A DNA stretch of 64,000 bases from Citrobacter sp. JGM124 (GCF_018257795.1 NZ_JAERJD010000001.1:248001-312000), one strand, 5' to 3'; shown: positions 20,571 to 32,358, counted from the stretch's first letter. The notes: a model not told the origin generated them from the sequence alone. Translations and numbers: made by a program.

Positions 20571-21764
20571 CTAATGGCTCGTTTTATTTGTCCGGATGGT
20601 CAGTGCCATACCGGCGCTGGCGAGAGTGAACAACATAATAATCCAGCACATAGTCCAGGGGGTTCCATCACTGAATACGGCCAAAAGTAACGATGAAATG
20701 ATACCACTACCGTACTGGAGTGAACCTATCAGAGCAGAAGCCGAACCGGCGGAATCAGGGGCTGAGTCCAGTGCTGCAGCTGTCGCAGTCGCAGCAATAA
20801 TGCCATTCATTGAAAATAGCACAAAGATTACGATGACAATCAGGGGGATGCCACTCACATCAAGTTTTATCGTCAATCCCAGTGCCACCGAAGCCAGTGC
20901 GGCGATCAGCACAGCGCCTTTGAGTAACGTTTCCAGCGAGTAAAGCTGAACCAGACGACGGTTGATTGCGCTGAATCCCATGACGCCCAGAATATTTACG
21001 GCAAACAACCATCCGTAATGCTGCGGATCAACATGAAAATAGGCGATATAGACGAAAGGCGAACCGGTGATAAACGCATAAATAGCAACATAATAAAACG
21101 TCAGACAGAGCGTAAATTTCATAAAGTTCATATTACCGAGTAACCGATAATATGTATGGAACGCACCACGGAGTGAGGCTGAAATACGGCGTTCAGCAGG
21201 TAATGTCTCCGGCAGCCAGTAGAGCGATAAAAGCATGAAGATGCCGATAGCCGCCAGTAACCAGAAGATGGCATGCCAGGAGGTGAATTTTATCATTTGT
21301 CCGCCGAGCAGGGGGCCAATAATAGGGGCTATCGCCATGACGATGGTTAACGTTGAAAGCATTTGCGCGGCGCGAGTCCGGCTGAAAAGATCCCGGATCA
21401 TGGCGCGGGCGAGCATCGGACCAGTACAGGCCCCTAACGCCTGAAAGACCCGCCAAAAGACAATCTGCGTTATATCAGTAGAAAGTGCGCAGCCGACTGA
21501 ACCAATAATAAATAAAAACATGCCTGTGATCAGCGGTAAGCGACGACCCAAATGATCGCTGACAGGGCCCCAAATGAGTTGAGCCAGACAGAAACCGATT
21601 AAAAAACCGGTGATAGTTAATTCAGCATTCCCCTGTAATTCTTTTGCCATAATGGGCATAGCGGGAAGATAAATATCTGTTGATAAAGACGTAAAGGCCA
21701 TCAGAGAACTTAGAATGATGATGAAAAGCAGCCCGGTAGTCTTAATAGCGTGGGAGTGGCCCAT
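20571..21764 (-). CDS. Bcr/CflA-type MFS drug efflux transporter
   Basis: A 397-residue major facilitator protein with twelve predicted membrane segments. The Bcr/CflA subfamily is shown by STDIYLPAMPIMAKELQG near residue 30, the loop 2-3 signature GPVSDHLGRR, and the drug:H+ antiporter motif C region (APIIGPLLGG, about 155-165). Such pumps export bicyclomycin, sulfonamides or other small molecules. About 430 bp separate it from the divergent aldo-keto reductase. Confidence 0.9.
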   Translation of the reverse strand: MGHSHAIKTTGLLFIIILSSLMAFTSLSTDIYLPAMPIMAKELQGNAELTITGFLIGFCLAQLIWGPVSDHLGRRLPLITGMFLFIIGSVGCALSTDITQIVFWRVFQALGACTGPMLARAMIRDLFSRTRAAQMLSTLTIVMAIAPIIGPLLGGQMIKFTSWHAIFWLLAAIGIFMLLSLYWLPETLPAERRISASLRGAFHTYYRLLGNMNFMKFTLCLTFYYVAIYAFITGSPFVYIAYFHVDPQHYGWLFAVNILGVMGFSAINRRLVQLYSLETLLKGAVLIAALASVALGLTIKLDVSGIPLIVIVIFVLFSMNGIIAATATAAALDSAPDSAGSASALIGSLQYGSGIISSLLLAVFSDGTPWTMCWIIMLFTLASAGMALTIRTNKTSH

Positions 21765-23179
<1,415 letters not shown>

Positions 23180-23252
23180 CTGTCGGTGGCATAGAGCTTT
23201 AGGTACACATGGTGCCAAGACGGCGCCAATAAAGCACCGTGCCGATTTTCGT

Positions 23253-23283
23253 CAGACAGCCGTGCTGCATGCTGTCTGTTTTT
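23253..23283 (+). terminator. Terminator after aldo-keto reductase
   Basis: CAGACAGC (23253-23260), 10-base loop, GCTGTCTG (23271-23278), then TTTTT. Lies 74 bases after the reductase stop. Confidence 0.75.
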
Positions 23284-23669
23284 GGCTCTTAACAGCCCAG
23301 GAAAGCATCGGATCCCCGTCTGAAGGTGTGCCTTTATCACGCAGCCCTGATCTTCTTCGATATGTAGCCTGAAAATACGGCATGATGAAAAACGCCACAA
23401 AACTGGATGGTTTATCCGGTGTTAACGGGCCATACAAATGTGAAGTCAGCCGAGTAGTATTCCCGATTCGCGACGACGCCACGGACCACCGGGTGAGCAA
23501 TGGATACCGGAGAAACGATTTCACCCGGCGTTGGAACTCGCAGCCTGTTCAGAAGGCGGGGGCAGGGATGTGGTTCTTGTTGCAACCAGCAGGTGTTGTT
23601 TTATAATGAGTGAATACTTTTTTATTTGATCTGAATCCTCAGGGTTCCTTGTTCACAGGCTGACGTAAT
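23284..23669. other. Gap upstream of TetR gene
   Basis: About 390 bases without a supported gene; open frames here lack ribosome-binding sites and familiar protein sequence. Should hold the promoter of the TetR-type gene. Confidence 0.35.
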
Positions 23670-24233
23670 ATGGCAAGACCTCGTAGCGAAGAAAAAGCGC
23701 TGGCAATACTGGAAGCAGCAAGCTCCTGCTTTGCTGAACGCGGGATCAGTGCATCCACCGCAATGATTGCTAAACATGCCGGATTATCGGAAGGCACCCT
23801 GTTCCGCTACTTCCCAAGCAAAGAAGCGTTAATTAACGAACTCTATTTATATTTGAAAAAAACACTGTGCGCGTATCTCTCTGACGGATTTCCACTGTCT
23901 GCCACCCTGGAGCAACGTGCCCGTTTTTTATGGTTCAGTTATATTTCCTGGGGAGTGAAGAATCCGGCGGCCAATATTACGCTGAGTCACCTGGATGTTG
24001 GTGACTTTATAACACCGGAATTGAAACAAAAAGCAGCGGAGTTCTTCCCTGATATGGGCATTCATGAGGAATTCGTGCAGAGCACAGTATTTTCAGGCCT
24101 TAACAGGGGGTTTGCTGACTCAGTGTTCCAGGCGCTGGCTTATTCTACAGTGAAATTTGCAGCAAAGGATCCGAATAACGCGGAAGCTTATAAACACGCT
24201 GGATTCACGGTTTTCTGGAAAATGCTTGAATAA
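23670..24233 (+). CDS. TetR/AcrR family transcriptional regulator
   Basis: A 187-residue TetR-family repressor. The N-terminal helix-turn-helix (about residues 10-55) contains ILEAASSCFAERG and AGLSEGTLFRYFPSKEALINELY, the family signature; the remainder is the helical ligand-binding and dimerisation domain. Ligand and target unknown. It is followed by a bidirectional terminator shared with the convergent MBL-fold gene, so it is probably transcribed alone. Confidence 0.92.
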   Translation: MARPRSEEKALAILEAASSCFAERGISASTAMIAKHAGLSEGTLFRYFPSKEALINELYLYLKKTLCAYLSDGFPLSATLEQRARFLWFSYISWGVKNPAANITLSHLDVGDFITPELKQKAAEFFPDMGIHEEFVQSTVFSGLNRGFADSVFQALAYSTVKFAAKDPNNAEAYKHAGFTVFWKMLE

Positions 24234-24267
24234 ATAGATCACCCAGTGAAGCATGATATCTGTAAAT

Positions 24268-24292
24268 AAAAAGAGGCCATTAGCCTCTTTTT
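24268..24292. terminator. Bidirectional terminator between TetR and MBL-fold genes
   Basis: AAAAAGAGGC (24268-24277), loop CATTA, GCCTCTTTTT (24283-24292). A-run on one side and T-run on the other allow termination in both directions between two convergent genes. Confidence 0.88.
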
Positions 24293-24299
24293 AAAACGG

Positions 24300-25451
24300 C
24301 TAGTTACTCTCTTGGTTTATATTCCACCACGGCTTCTCGACTGAGGGTGCCAGAAATTCAACACCTGCACCAATCTCTGGTACAGATAATGAAATTCCCT
24401 GTTGTTTTGCCAGCGTCACAATACTGTTAAAGGGCGCATCCCAGGAATGAAAAGCTAAATCAAAGGTTGCATTATGGATGGGGAATAACCACTTTCCCTT
24501 CAGATCCTGGAATGCTTTAATGGTATCTTCCGGGAACATATGGATATCTCTCCAGCCCGCATCGTAGGCACCGGTTTCAAGGAATGCCATGTCAAAGGGT
24601 CCATAGGCTTCACCAATTTTTTTGAAGCCATCAAAGTAGCCTGAGTCCCCGCTGAAAAAGAGTCGGAAATTGTCAGAGATCATCGTCCAGGATGTCCACA
24701 GTCTTTTGTTGCTGTCAAACAAGCCACGCCCTGAAAAATGCCGGGCGGGTGTGGATATAAACGTGATCCCCTCAATACTGTAATCCTGCCACCAATCTAA
24801 CTGGACTATCTTTTCAGCTGGAACACCCCAGGTACGCAATAAATCACCAACGCCGAGTGGGGCCAGGAAGTGCCGAGTTTTCTCTTTAAGACGCATAATT
24901 GCGTCATAATCCAGATGGTCATAATGGTCGTGAGAAATAAGCACGCCTTCAATTTCAGGTAATTCATCAATAGTGATCGGTGTATCCTGAAAGCGCTCAG
25001 GACCAAGCCACTGTACCGGAGAGGCTCTTTTGCTGAATACCGGATCGATTAACCAGTATTTATTCTTCATTTTCAGCAGCAGAGAAGAATGGCCCAGCCT
25101 GAATACCGAATTATCCGGGCTTTGCAACAGATGCCCGGTGGATAATGCCTTGATTGGGAGCGGTTGTCCGGGCTTAGTCTGTTTGGGTTTGTTGAAAATA
25201 AAATTCCATAAAACCTGAATATTTTCTGCCGCACTCACGACTTGTCTTGGGTTCACATTTTTGAATGCACCGTCATGGAACTGCGGGGAATCGGTATAGG
25301 GCGGAATCTTTTTAGCATAATAATTACATAATAATGCCACAGTTATTGCTCCTGTGATTATTGCTAATATCGTCTTTGTTAATCTGAAAGACAATCTTGG
25401 TGTGGGAGAGACATTTTTATTTTTTGTCCTTCCTGATGAGTGATTTTTCAT
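24300..25451 (-). CDS. Membrane-anchored MBL-fold hydrolase (NAPE-PLD-like)
   Basis: A 383-residue metallo-beta-lactamase-fold protein. A basic N-terminus precedes one membrane segment (about 25-45, TKTILAIITGAITVALLCNY), so the enzyme domain probably faces the periplasm. The metal site is intact: His174, His176, Asp178 and His179 (LISHDHYDHLD), with later ligands in TPARHFSGRG, FSGDSGYF and LFPIHNATFDLAFHSWD. The segment GHSSLLLKMKNKYWLIDPVFS and the WTSW loop resemble the N-acyl phosphatidylethanolamine phospholipase D / RomA-like group, suggesting a phosphoester or lipid-like substrate. This substrate assignment is inference. Confidence 0.88.
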   Translation of the reverse strand: MKNHSSGRTKNKNVSPTPRLSFRLTKTILAIITGAITVALLCNYYAKKIPPYTDSPQFHDGAFKNVNPRQVVSAAENIQVLWNFIFNKPKQTKPGQPLPIKALSTGHLLQSPDNSVFRLGHSSLLLKMKNKYWLIDPVFSKRASPVQWLGPERFQDTPITIDELPEIEGVLISHDHYDHLDYDAIMRLKEKTRHFLAPLGVGDLLRTWGVPAEKIVQLDWWQDYSIEGITFISTPARHFSGRGLFDSNKRLWTSWTMISDNFRLFFSGDSGYFDGFKKIGEAYGPFDMAFLETGAYDAGWRDIHMFPEDTIKAFQDLKGKWLFPIHNATFDLAFHSWDAPFNSIVTLAKQQGISLSVPEIGAGVEFLAPSVEKPWWNINQESN

Positions 25452-26128
25452 GGTTCATTTACTTTTCAGGGGAAATACCCGTATCGGACATTCACGTTGA
25501 GTCTTTACTGGTCTCGTTACCCATGCCTTGATCCCCCTATGTCAGGATAGACTGACATCTGATTCGTGCTCCATAAATGGATGGCTACATCAACGGGGCG
25601 TTTTATCAATGGTTCTGATCTGGCATCTTCCAGAGGCCAGGCCCCCTGACGTGGCGGGGAGCGGAAACGCATACCACCGAAAGTAGGGGCGGGGTATCAC
25701 CACATTTGATTGATTTCATGATTACTCCAGCAAGTTATGCAGTATTCCCGGCGGTTCGATGAACGATGCCCGGCATGGTCATTTTTTATTTTTAAATGAT
25801 AAATAAAAGCGTAAGCACTCACTCATTATATGTGTGGTCACGAAAAAGACAACCAAATATTTTCAGCAGTTCAGGCGCGCTCGTCGCCAGCACTCGCCAT
25901 TTAACTTATAAATATTGCTTACATGCTGAATGGGCTGACGACCATCCGCTGATACGTTTGCGCTCTCAGGTTATTCTTCACTAAGGTATCTGTTCAGCTC
26001 GCACTCAATGATCCCGGCGGGTATCGTCAGGGGAATACTGAAAGTGAGTGGTTCTTTTTGCAGGGAGACTTACAGTATGGCTTCGAGCATTTTTGGGGAA
26101 AGCGGGGAACCAATTGATAAAAAGCAAA
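25452..26128. other. Long gap upstream of MBL-fold gene
   Basis: About 680 bases with no gene I can support. A 62-codon open frame at 25796-25984 has no convincing ribosome-binding site or recognisable sequence. The left part should contain the promoter of the MBL-fold gene; the right part ends at the tRNA-Asn terminator. Confidence 0.35.
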
Positions 26129-26156
26129 AAAGCAGACGTCAGTGAACGTCTGCTTT
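26129..26156 (-). terminator. Terminator of tRNA-Asn
   Basis: AAAGCAGACGT (26129-26139), loop CAGTGA, ACGTCTGCTTT (26146-26156). On the minus strand the stem is followed by a T-rich run (TTTTGCTTTTT). A near copy occurs at 56088-56115. Confidence 0.88.
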
Positions 26157-26164
26157 CTCTAAAT

Positions 26165-26240
26165 TGGCTCCTCTGACTGGACTCGAACCAGTGACATACG
26201 GATTAACAGTCCGCCGTTCTACCGACTGAACTACAGAGGA
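26165..26240 (-). tRNA. tRNA-Asn (anticodon GTT)
   Basis: A 76-nt tRNA with encoded CCA. On the minus strand: acceptor TCCTCTG pairing with CAGAGGA, discriminator G, D arm GTTC-AGTCGGTA-GAAC, anticodon stem GCGGA/TCCGT with loop CTGTTAA (anticodon GTT), T arm ACTGG-TTCGAGT-CCAGT. All stems pair. Its 3' end is a frequent integration site for genomic islands in enterobacteria, and a 16-base copy of that end occurs at 56124-56139. Confidence 0.98.
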
Positions 26241-26255
26241 ATTTCGTTGGGCGCT

Positions 26256-26283
26256 ATAATAGCTATTACCGTGGGTTTGTCAA
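26256..26283 (-). promoter_or_regulatory. Promoter of tRNA-Asn
   Basis: On the minus strand: TTGACA (26283-26278), a 16-base spacer, TATTAT (26261-26256), then a GC-rich discriminator (AGCGCCC), which is characteristic of stringently controlled stable-RNA promoters. Confidence 0.85.
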
Positions 26284-26428
26284 AGATAAAATAGCAGAAA
26301 ATGTTTTTTTGTCTAAACAATCAACATCTTGTTGTCTTTTAAAGCGATTATATGAAAAAGCTTTGCAGGATCCCTGCGGCTGGCTCATGATTTAAAATCG
26401 TGTTTCATTTGATTATCCGAGTTACTGA

Positions 26429-27850
26429 TTGAAACTCTCCGAAGTCCTGCAGCGTGGGGTGCGTAAATCCCCCTGGGGTGCTAAAAGAAAGGCGCATCGC
26501 GTGCTGTTATGGCGGGAAGTGATGCCGTTAGCGGTACCTCTCTTTTTAGAGAATGCCTGTGTTTTATTGATGGGGGTTTTCAGTACCTTCCTCGTCAGTT
26601 GGCTTGGACAAGACGCCATGGCCGGGGTCGGGCTGGCTGACAGTTTTAATATGGTCATTATTGCCTTTTTTGCGGCGATTGACTTGGGCACCATGGTGGT
26701 GGTGGCCTTTAGTTTTGGCAAGCTGGATCCTGAACGAGCGCGTGCGGCCGCCAGGCAGTCATTAGTTTTAATGACGATCGTCGCGTTTATACTGGCGGCG
26801 GTGATTCATATTGCGGGCCCGCTGATTATCAACACCATTGCCGGGGATGCCACCCCTGCCGTTAAGGCACTGGCATTGTCCTATTTGCAAACTACCGTCT
26901 GGAGCTATCCCGCCGCCGCGATCACGCTGATAGCCAGTGGTGCTTTGCGAGGGGCGGGGAATACCAAACTGCCGTTACTGATTAACGGCGGAATGAATAT
27001 TCTCAATATTGTTATCAGTAGTATTTTAATTTACGGGGCATTTGGCTGGAGCGGAATAGGCTTCGTCGGTGCAGGCCTGGGGCTGACGCTTTCCCGCTAT
27101 ATCGGGGCTATCGCCATTATTATGGTCCTGATGAGTGGCTTTAATCCGGCATTGCGCATTACGCTGAGAAGTTATTTTGCCCCACTGAACTGGGGGATAC
27201 TGCTTGAAGTCATGGGTATCGGCATTCCCGCCAGTGTGGAGTCTGTCTTATTCAATGGGGGTAAGTTACTGACGCAAATGTTTGTTGCCGGGATGGGTAC
27301 CAGCGTGATCGCCGGTAATTTTATTGCCTTTTCCGTTGCGTCGCTGATTAACTTGCCGGGTAATGCGCTGGGGTCGTCGTCGACCATTATTGTTGGCCGG
27401 CGGCTGGGTAAGGGGGAGATAGGGCAGGCTGAACGTCAGTTACGGCATATTTTTTGGCTCTCCACACTGGTTCTCACTCTTATTGCCTGGGGAAGCGCTC
27501 CCTTTGCGAGCTTGTTAGCCTCATTTTACACCGATGATCCTCAGGTTATTCACGTCGTTGTGGTCCTGCTCTGGTTAAATGCCGCCTTTATGCCCATATG
27601 GGCGGCTTCCTGGGTCTTACCTGCTGGGCTTAAAGGGGCGCGTGATGCCCGCTTCGCCATGTGGGTATCGATGGTGGGGATGTGGGGGTGCCGGGTCATT
27701 GCCGGTTATACTCTGGGGGTTGTATTAGGAATGGGCGTGGTGGGTGTTTGGTTGGGAATGTTCCTTGATTGGGCCGTTCGTGGCGCCTGTTTTTACTGGC
27801 GACTGGCCAGTGGTCGCTGGTTACAAAAATACCCGCGACCACAAAAATAG
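26429..27850 (+). CDS. MATE family efflux transporter (YeeO-like)
   Basis: A 473-residue multidrug and toxic compound extrusion (MATE) transporter with twelve membrane segments, exporting cations, dipeptides or flavins in exchange for H+ or Na+. Signature stretches include MPLAVPLFLENACVLLMGVFSTFLVSWLG, IASGALRGAGNTK and GNFIAFSVASLINLPGNALGSSSTIIVGRRLGKG. The start at 26429 is TTG; the first membrane segment begins near residue 30, so a slightly different start is possible. Its position beside a tRNA-Asn gene is that of E. coli yeeO, which supports an orthologous relation. Confidence 0.9.
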   Translation: MKLSEVLQRGVRKSPWGAKRKAHRVLLWREVMPLAVPLFLENACVLLMGVFSTFLVSWLGQDAMAGVGLADSFNMVIIAFFAAIDLGTMVVVAFSFGKLDPERARAAARQSLVLMTIVAFILAAVIHIAGPLIINTIAGDATPAVKALALSYLQTTVWSYPAAAITLIASGALRGAGNTKLPLLINGGMNILNIVISSILIYGAFGWSGIGFVGAGLGLTLSRYIGAIAIIMVLMSGFNPALRITLRSYFAPLNWGILLEVMGIGIPASVESVLFNGGKLLTQMFVAGMGTSVIAGNFIAFSVASLINLPGNALGSSSTIIVGRRLGKGEIGQAERQLRHIFWLSTLVLTLIAWGSAPFASLLASFYTDDPQVIHVVVVLLWLNAAFMPIWAASWVLPAGLKGARDARFAMWVSMVGMWGCRVIAGYTLGVVLGMGVVGVWLGMFLDWAVRGACFYWRLASGRWLQKYPRPQK

Positions 27851-27923
27851 ACCTTGTCAGCATTCAGTATCGGCCAGCGTTGGTTATCTTTTGCTGACCG
27901 ATACGGTATCTTGCCTGTCGGAC

Positions 27924-29165
27924 TTAATGGGTAATGACTTCGCCCAGGGAGCGTACATCATTCCCGGTTGGAGACTGGTAAACACGCAGGCCGAATTCAC
28001 CCACGATAGCGAAGATATGGTCAAAAATATCCGACTGAATCCCTTCATATTCCAGCCAAACGACAGTGTTAGTAAAACAATAGATTTCCAGGGGTAAACC
28101 CTGCGATCCTGGCTCAAGCTGGCGGACCATAAGCGTCATATCTTTGCGGATCATCGGGTGGTTACGCAGATATTCACTGAGATAGATACGGAAAGTACCA
28201 ATATTGGTCATCTGCCGCTGGTTCAGTACCGAGTCATTACTGAGATGCTGGTTATATTCCTCAATTTCATGATTCCGCTTCACAATATAAGGATGCAGCA
28301 GATTTGCTTCCTGTAATTTATTTTGCTCCTCTTCGGAGAGAAAATGGATGCTGGTGGTATCAATAAAGACACTGCGTTTAATCCGGCGTCCACCTGAGGC
28401 GGACATACCACTCCAGTTTTTAAACGAGTCGGAAACCAGCGCATAAGTTGGCATGGAGGTAATAGTGTTATCCCAGTTTTGAACTTTAACTGTGGTTAAA
28501 CCAATATCGATAACTGCCCCGTCAGCGCCATATTTAGGCATTTCCAGCCAGTCACCAATTTTCAGCATATTATTGGCAGATAACTGTATTCCGGCAACCA
28601 AACCCAATATTGGGTCTTTAAATACCAGCATCAGTACCGCAGCCATGGCACCTAAGCCGCTAATCAGAATGGCTGGCGATTTCCCGATCAGCAACGAGAT
28701 AATCATAATGCCAACCACCAGTGAGCCAATGAGTTTAAGGCTCTGGAAAATGCCTTTTAATGGCAGGTGGGAAAAGGTCGTGAATTTATGGGATAACCCA
28801 TTAATAACGTCCAGCAGCGAAAAGAAGGATAACAGGGCATACAGCATGACCCAGAGTTCAGCACAGGTCGTTACCACGGCCAGCTCATCTGAACTAGCAG
28901 AAAGCCATAACACCGCCTGAATGTTAACAATGATCCCTTGCAGCATCAGCGCCAGGCGATGAAAGAGTTTATTTTGAGTGAAAATCTGTAATACCAGGCT
29001 GGAACTGGACTCAGCTCGCTTTTCTATATTCTTAAGTACTAACTGGTGCAGAATGAAGTGCACGATAATGGCGGTCAACAGAATAATGATGGCTATCACC
29101 ACCAAATAAGGGGTTTGATCGGGCTCAATACCGTACTTTTTTAGCTCAGAAATCAATGCATTCAT
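27924..29165 (-). CDS. ybdG: MscS-family mechanosensitive channel YbdG
   Basis: YbdG (MscM-like) is an inner-membrane channel of the MscS family, involved in the response to mild osmotic downshift. I start it at 29165 because a strong AAAGGAGG site precedes this ATG; this gives 413 residues (E. coli 415). There are five membrane segments, the pore-lining helix around [23 protein letters not shown], and the beta domain with [25 protein letters not shown] and [16 protein letters not shown]. Transcribed convergently with the MATE pump and divergently from the L,D-transpeptidase. Confidence 0.95.
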   Translation of the reverse strand: MNALISELKKYGIEPDQTPYLVVIAIIILLTAIIVHFILHQLVLKNIEKRAESSSSLVLQIFTQNKLFHRLALMLQGIIVNIQAVLWLSASSDELAVVTTCAELWVMLYALLSFFSLLDVINGLSHKFTTFSHLPLKGIFQSLKLIGSLVVGIMIISLLIGKSPAILISGLGAMAAVLMLVFKDPILGLVAGIQLSANNMLKIGDWLEMPKYGADGAVIDIGLTTVKVQNWDNTITSMPTYALVSDSFKNWSGMSASGGRRIKRSVFIDTTSIHFLSEEEQNKLQEANLLHPYIVKRNHEIEEYNQHLSNDSVLNQRQMTNIGTFRIYLSEYLRNHPMIRKDMTLMVRQLEPGSQGLPLEIYCFTNTVVWLEYEGIQSDIFDHIFAIVGEFGLRVYQSPTGNDVRSLGEVITH

Positions 29166-29305
29166 GGTGCCTCCTTTAACAAACGCAGGAGGTATCATGC
29201 ATTTTGGCTATGACCTGTGCAACCCACAAGGCCATATTGGTGTACAAGTTTTCTGTCTAAATCTGATAACCACGTTATGATTAATGAAGAACAACCTATA
29301 ATGAG

Positions 29306-30295
29306 ATGCAGAATATGATGAAGTATTTATCTTCATTTGCCCTGGTGCTGACGGCATTAACTCACTCGGCCTGGGCGGTAACTTACCCGCTTCCCCCGGA
29401 GGGGAGTCGTTTAGTCGGACAACCTCTGGTTATCACTGTTGAGCCGGGCAATACCCAGCCGCTGGAGTATTTTGCTGCCAAGTATGGTCAGGGGCTGTCG
29501 AACATGCTGGAAGCCAACCCCGGGGTTGACCCACTGCTTCCTGCGGGTGGAAGTCAGTTGATTATTCCCCAACAGATTATTCTGCCTGATACTGTACGTC
29601 AGGGCCTGGTGGTGAATGTCGCCGAAATGCGGCTGTACTATTATCCTCCAGGAGAAAATACGGTTGAGATTTTGCCTATTGGCATTGGTCAGGCAGGGCG
29701 GGAAACCCCTCGAAACTGGGTGACCAAAGTGGAGCGTAAAAGAGAGGCTCCTTCCTGGACTCCGACCCCGAATACCCGCAGAGAATACGCAAAAGAAGGG
29801 AAAGTGTTGCCCGCTTATGTCCCGCCCGGCGCTGACAACCCCATGGGGCTGTATGCCATTTATATTGGCAAATTGTATGCCATACATGGGACTAACGCCA
29901 ATTTTGGTATAGGCCTGCGTGTGAGTCAGGGATGTATCCGTCTGCGCAATGATGATATTGAGTGGCTATTCAACCAGGTGAAGGAAGGGGAACGGGTGCA
30001 GATTATCGATCAGTCGGTAAAAACCACCACTGAGCCTGATGGGAGCCGTTGGATAGAAGTGCATGAACCCTTGTCACGTAACCGGGCAGAGTTTGAATCA
30101 AATAAAAAGGTGCCGTTACCGATGGCTCAAACACTGCAAAAAATGGCCACGGAAAGCAGTGTCAATGGCACGGCATTACGCACTGAGCTGGAAAGGCGTT
30201 CAGGAATGCCGATACGCATCGATAATCAAACCGCTGTGGTAGCCCATTATAAGTGCGCCTCTTTAGGAGGCCCAGCCACAAAGCGATGCATGTGA
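29306..30295 (+). CDS. L,D-transpeptidase (ErfK/YbiS/YcfS/YnhG family)
   Basis: A periplasmic L,D-transpeptidase that either attaches Braun lipoprotein to peptidoglycan or makes 3-3 cross-links. Signal peptide about 1-24 (ends HSAWA), then the family start [15 protein letters not shown], a LysM-like segment (about 40-88) and the YkuD catalytic domain with His194 (YAIHGTN) and nucleophile Cys210 ([10 protein letters not shown]). E. coli has several paralogues; the start [13 protein letters not shown] and length are nearest to LdtE (YnhG) and LdtA (ErfK), but I cannot choose between them. An ATG at 29315 or 29318 is an alternative start. Confidence 0.93.
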   Translation: MQNMMKYLSSFALVLTALTHSAWAVTYPLPPEGSRLVGQPLVITVEPGNTQPLEYFAAKYGQGLSNMLEANPGVDPLLPAGGSQLIIPQQIILPDTVRQGLVVNVAEMRLYYYPPGENTVEILPIGIGQAGRETPRNWVTKVERKREAPSWTPTPNTRREYAKEGKVLPAYVPPGADNPMGLYAIYIGKLYAIHGTNANFGIGLRVSQGCIRLRNDDIEWLFNQVKEGERVQIIDQSVKTTTEPDGSRWIEVHEPLSRNRAEFESNKKVPLPMAQTLQKMATESSVNGTALRTELERRSGMPIRIDNQTAVVAHYKCASLGGPATKRCM

Positions 30296-30666
30296 TGGTG
30301 AGTCTCCCAGCTTGGTTCTGGCATACTATTTCCCGGGCTGGGATACACCTGATGCATGTTGTCTCTGTCAGTTGGTGGTATTCCTTTCAGAAAGTATGCC
30401 TGTCTGCAACGTTAATTATTCTCAGTATAACCAGGTGATGAAATAGCCCCGCTTTTCAGCATCGGCAATATATAGTCGGTTTATTTTATTGTCTTTTTTA
30501 AACAGTGAGTTTTGCTATAAATAGCCTGCCACCAGCCAGTCATTTTTTGATATATATATAATTGTAAATGTAATCTCTAGTTATCTTTTTTTAATAAAAG
30601 TGAAATGTTCTCTACTTATTCTCAAATCTTACAATTTTTATTATACCTCTTGGGAATATACTATTT
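30296..30666. other. A+T-rich gap upstream of alkaline phosphatase
   Basis: About 370 bases, strongly A+T-rich in the second half. A CCCAGC/GCTGGG hairpin around 30306-30350 may end the transpeptidase transcript. No clear PhoB box was found before the phosphatase gene. Confidence 0.35.
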
Positions 30667-32313
30667 ATGCGTTTTCTAAAATCAATTCTTTATAGTGCTA
30701 TCTCAGTTTCACTGACTGTACCACTGATCTCCACTGCCGCCGATACCCATGGCCCGTCACAAAAAATCAAGAATGTGATTGTCATGATACCGGATGGTAT
30801 GAGTGTGACAGGAACCACCCTTGCTCGTTTATATAAAGGCGAACCCCTGGCGCTGGATCCGCTGGCAAGTGGTTTGATGAGCACATGGAATGGTGATGGC
30901 ACAATAGCCGATTCCGCCCCCGCAGGTTCTGCTATCTCTTCAGGCTGGAAATCGCAGAGTGGTAATATCGCCAGTACGGGTAAAAAGTATGATTTTCCGG
31001 GGGTGAAAACACCAAATCCAGGGGAAGAATTGCGGCCAATCGCGACGCTACTGGAAGCGTCACGTTTGAGTGGCCGTTCAGTGGGTATTATCAGCACCAG
31101 TGAGTTTATGCACGCCACCCCGGCTGATTTTAGTGCTCATGACCCTTCACGTAAGAGCTATGACAACCTCACAGAACAAATTGTCTATAATAATCTGGAT
31201 GTTATTTTAGGCGGCGGTGCTAAATACCTGAAAGCGGAAAACCGTGCTGATAAAGAAGACATGGCTAATGTGCTGACGTCTCGCGGTTATAGTATTGTAA
31301 ATACCCCGGAGCAATTAAATGCATTCAACGGGAAAAAGCTGGTGGGGGTTTTTGGCAAGTCAGACAAACACACGGCCCTGTCTTATGATTTAGATCGTGA
31401 TGCCACCCTTGAGCCTTCACTGGCCGAGATGACACAAAAAGCCATTGATATTTTGTCTAAAAACCCGGATGGCTTCTTTTTAATGGTGGAAGGCTCAAAA
31501 GTTGACTGGGCAGCTCATGCGAACGATCCTGTGGGTATTGTCAGCGACGTCCTGGGATTTGACAATGCGGTTGCTAAAGCAGTCGATTTTGCCAAAAAAG
31601 ATGGTAATACTTTAATTGTTGCCATGACCGATCACGGTAACTCAGGTATCTCTATCGGCGACCGTTCCACGTCTAAAAATTATGATAAAACCCACTGGAC
31701 ACGTTTTATTGACCCACTGAAAAAAGCGAAAGTGACCGGCGAAGGTTTTGAAGCCATTCTTGAAGCCCAGTCAGCCACCAAGAATCCAGGGAAAATTCGC
31801 ACACTGGCACAGGAATGGCTGGGTGTTGATGATTTAACGGATGCCGAAGTGAATAATATCATGGGCGCGAAGACGGGGGAGCTGAACTATGTAGTGGGGC
31901 CTATCCTTGCTGAACGGGCAAAAATAGGTTTCACGTCCAACGGGCATACCGGGGAAGATGTTGTCCTTTATAGTTATGACCCACGCGGGCGTCTACTGGG
32001 TGGCTTAATGGACAACACTGAAGTCGCGCACTTTATGGCTTCAGCACTGGATGTAAACCTGCAACAGGCGACAGATTTACTGTTCCTTGATGCTAACGCC
32101 GAATTCAGTGCTAAAGGGGCGACGGTGAGTCAGGACTCAACCGACGCAGAAAACCCGGTGTTGGTGGTGAAAAAAGGAGACCAGACGCTGCGCATCCCAC
32201 GTAATAAGAGTATTGCCTGGTTAAACAATAAGGAAGTGGCATCCGATGGGGTTAATGTCTATAACGGTTCCCGCTGGTTTGTTTCCAGGTCGTTAGTGGA
32301 TCAAATTAAGTAA
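30667..32313 (+). CDS. Alkaline phosphatase (PhoA family)
   Basis: A secreted alkaline phosphatase, 548 residues, releasing phosphate from many monoesters in the periplasm. Signal peptide about 1-25 (SVSLTVPLISTAAD). The active site is intact: Asp43 of VIVMIPDG, nucleophile Ser83 in ADSAPAGSAISSG, metal ligands in MVEGSKVDWAAHAND, AMTDHGNSG and SNGHTGEDV. At 548 residues it is longer than E. coli PhoA (471), with extra sequence before the GHTGED block and at the C-terminus, so it is a divergent PhoA-family member and not the direct E. coli counterpart. Followed by a 14-bp perfect hairpin. Confidence 0.93.
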   Translation: MRFLKSILYSAISVSLTVPLISTAADTHGPSQKIKNVIVMIPDGMSVTGTTLARLYKGEPLALDPLASGLMSTWNGDGTIADSAPAGSAISSGWKSQSGNIASTGKKYDFPGVKTPNPGEELRPIATLLEASRLSGRSVGIISTSEFMHATPADFSAHDPSRKSYDNLTEQIVYNNLDVILGGGAKYLKAENRADKEDMANVLTSRGYSIVNTPEQLNAFNGKKLVGVFGKSDKHTALSYDLDRDATLEPSLAEMTQKAIDILSKNPDGFFLMVEGSKVDWAAHANDPVGIVSDVLGFDNAVAKAVDFAKKDGNTLIVAMTDHGNSGISIGDRSTSKNYDKTHWTRFIDPLKKAKVTGEGFEAILEAQSATKNPGKIRTLAQEWLGVDDLTDAEVNNIMGAKTGELNYVVGPILAERAKIGFTSNGHTGEDVVLYSYDPRGRLLGGLMDNTEVAHFMASALDVNLQQATDLLFLDANAEFSAKGATVSQDSTDAENPVLVVKKGDQTLRIPRNKSIAWLNNKEVASDGVNVYNGSRWFVSRSLVDQIK

Positions 32314-32325
32314 TCAGAGCATTAT

Positions 32326-32358
32326 TGAGTAAAGTTCCGATCGCCGGAACTTTACTCA
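32326..32358 (+). terminator. Stem-loop after alkaline phosphatase
   Basis: Perfect 14-bp stem (TGAGTAAAGTTCCG at 32326-32339, complement at 32345-32358) with a 5-base loop, 12 bases after the stop. No T-run follows, so termination strength is uncertain. Confidence 0.6.
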
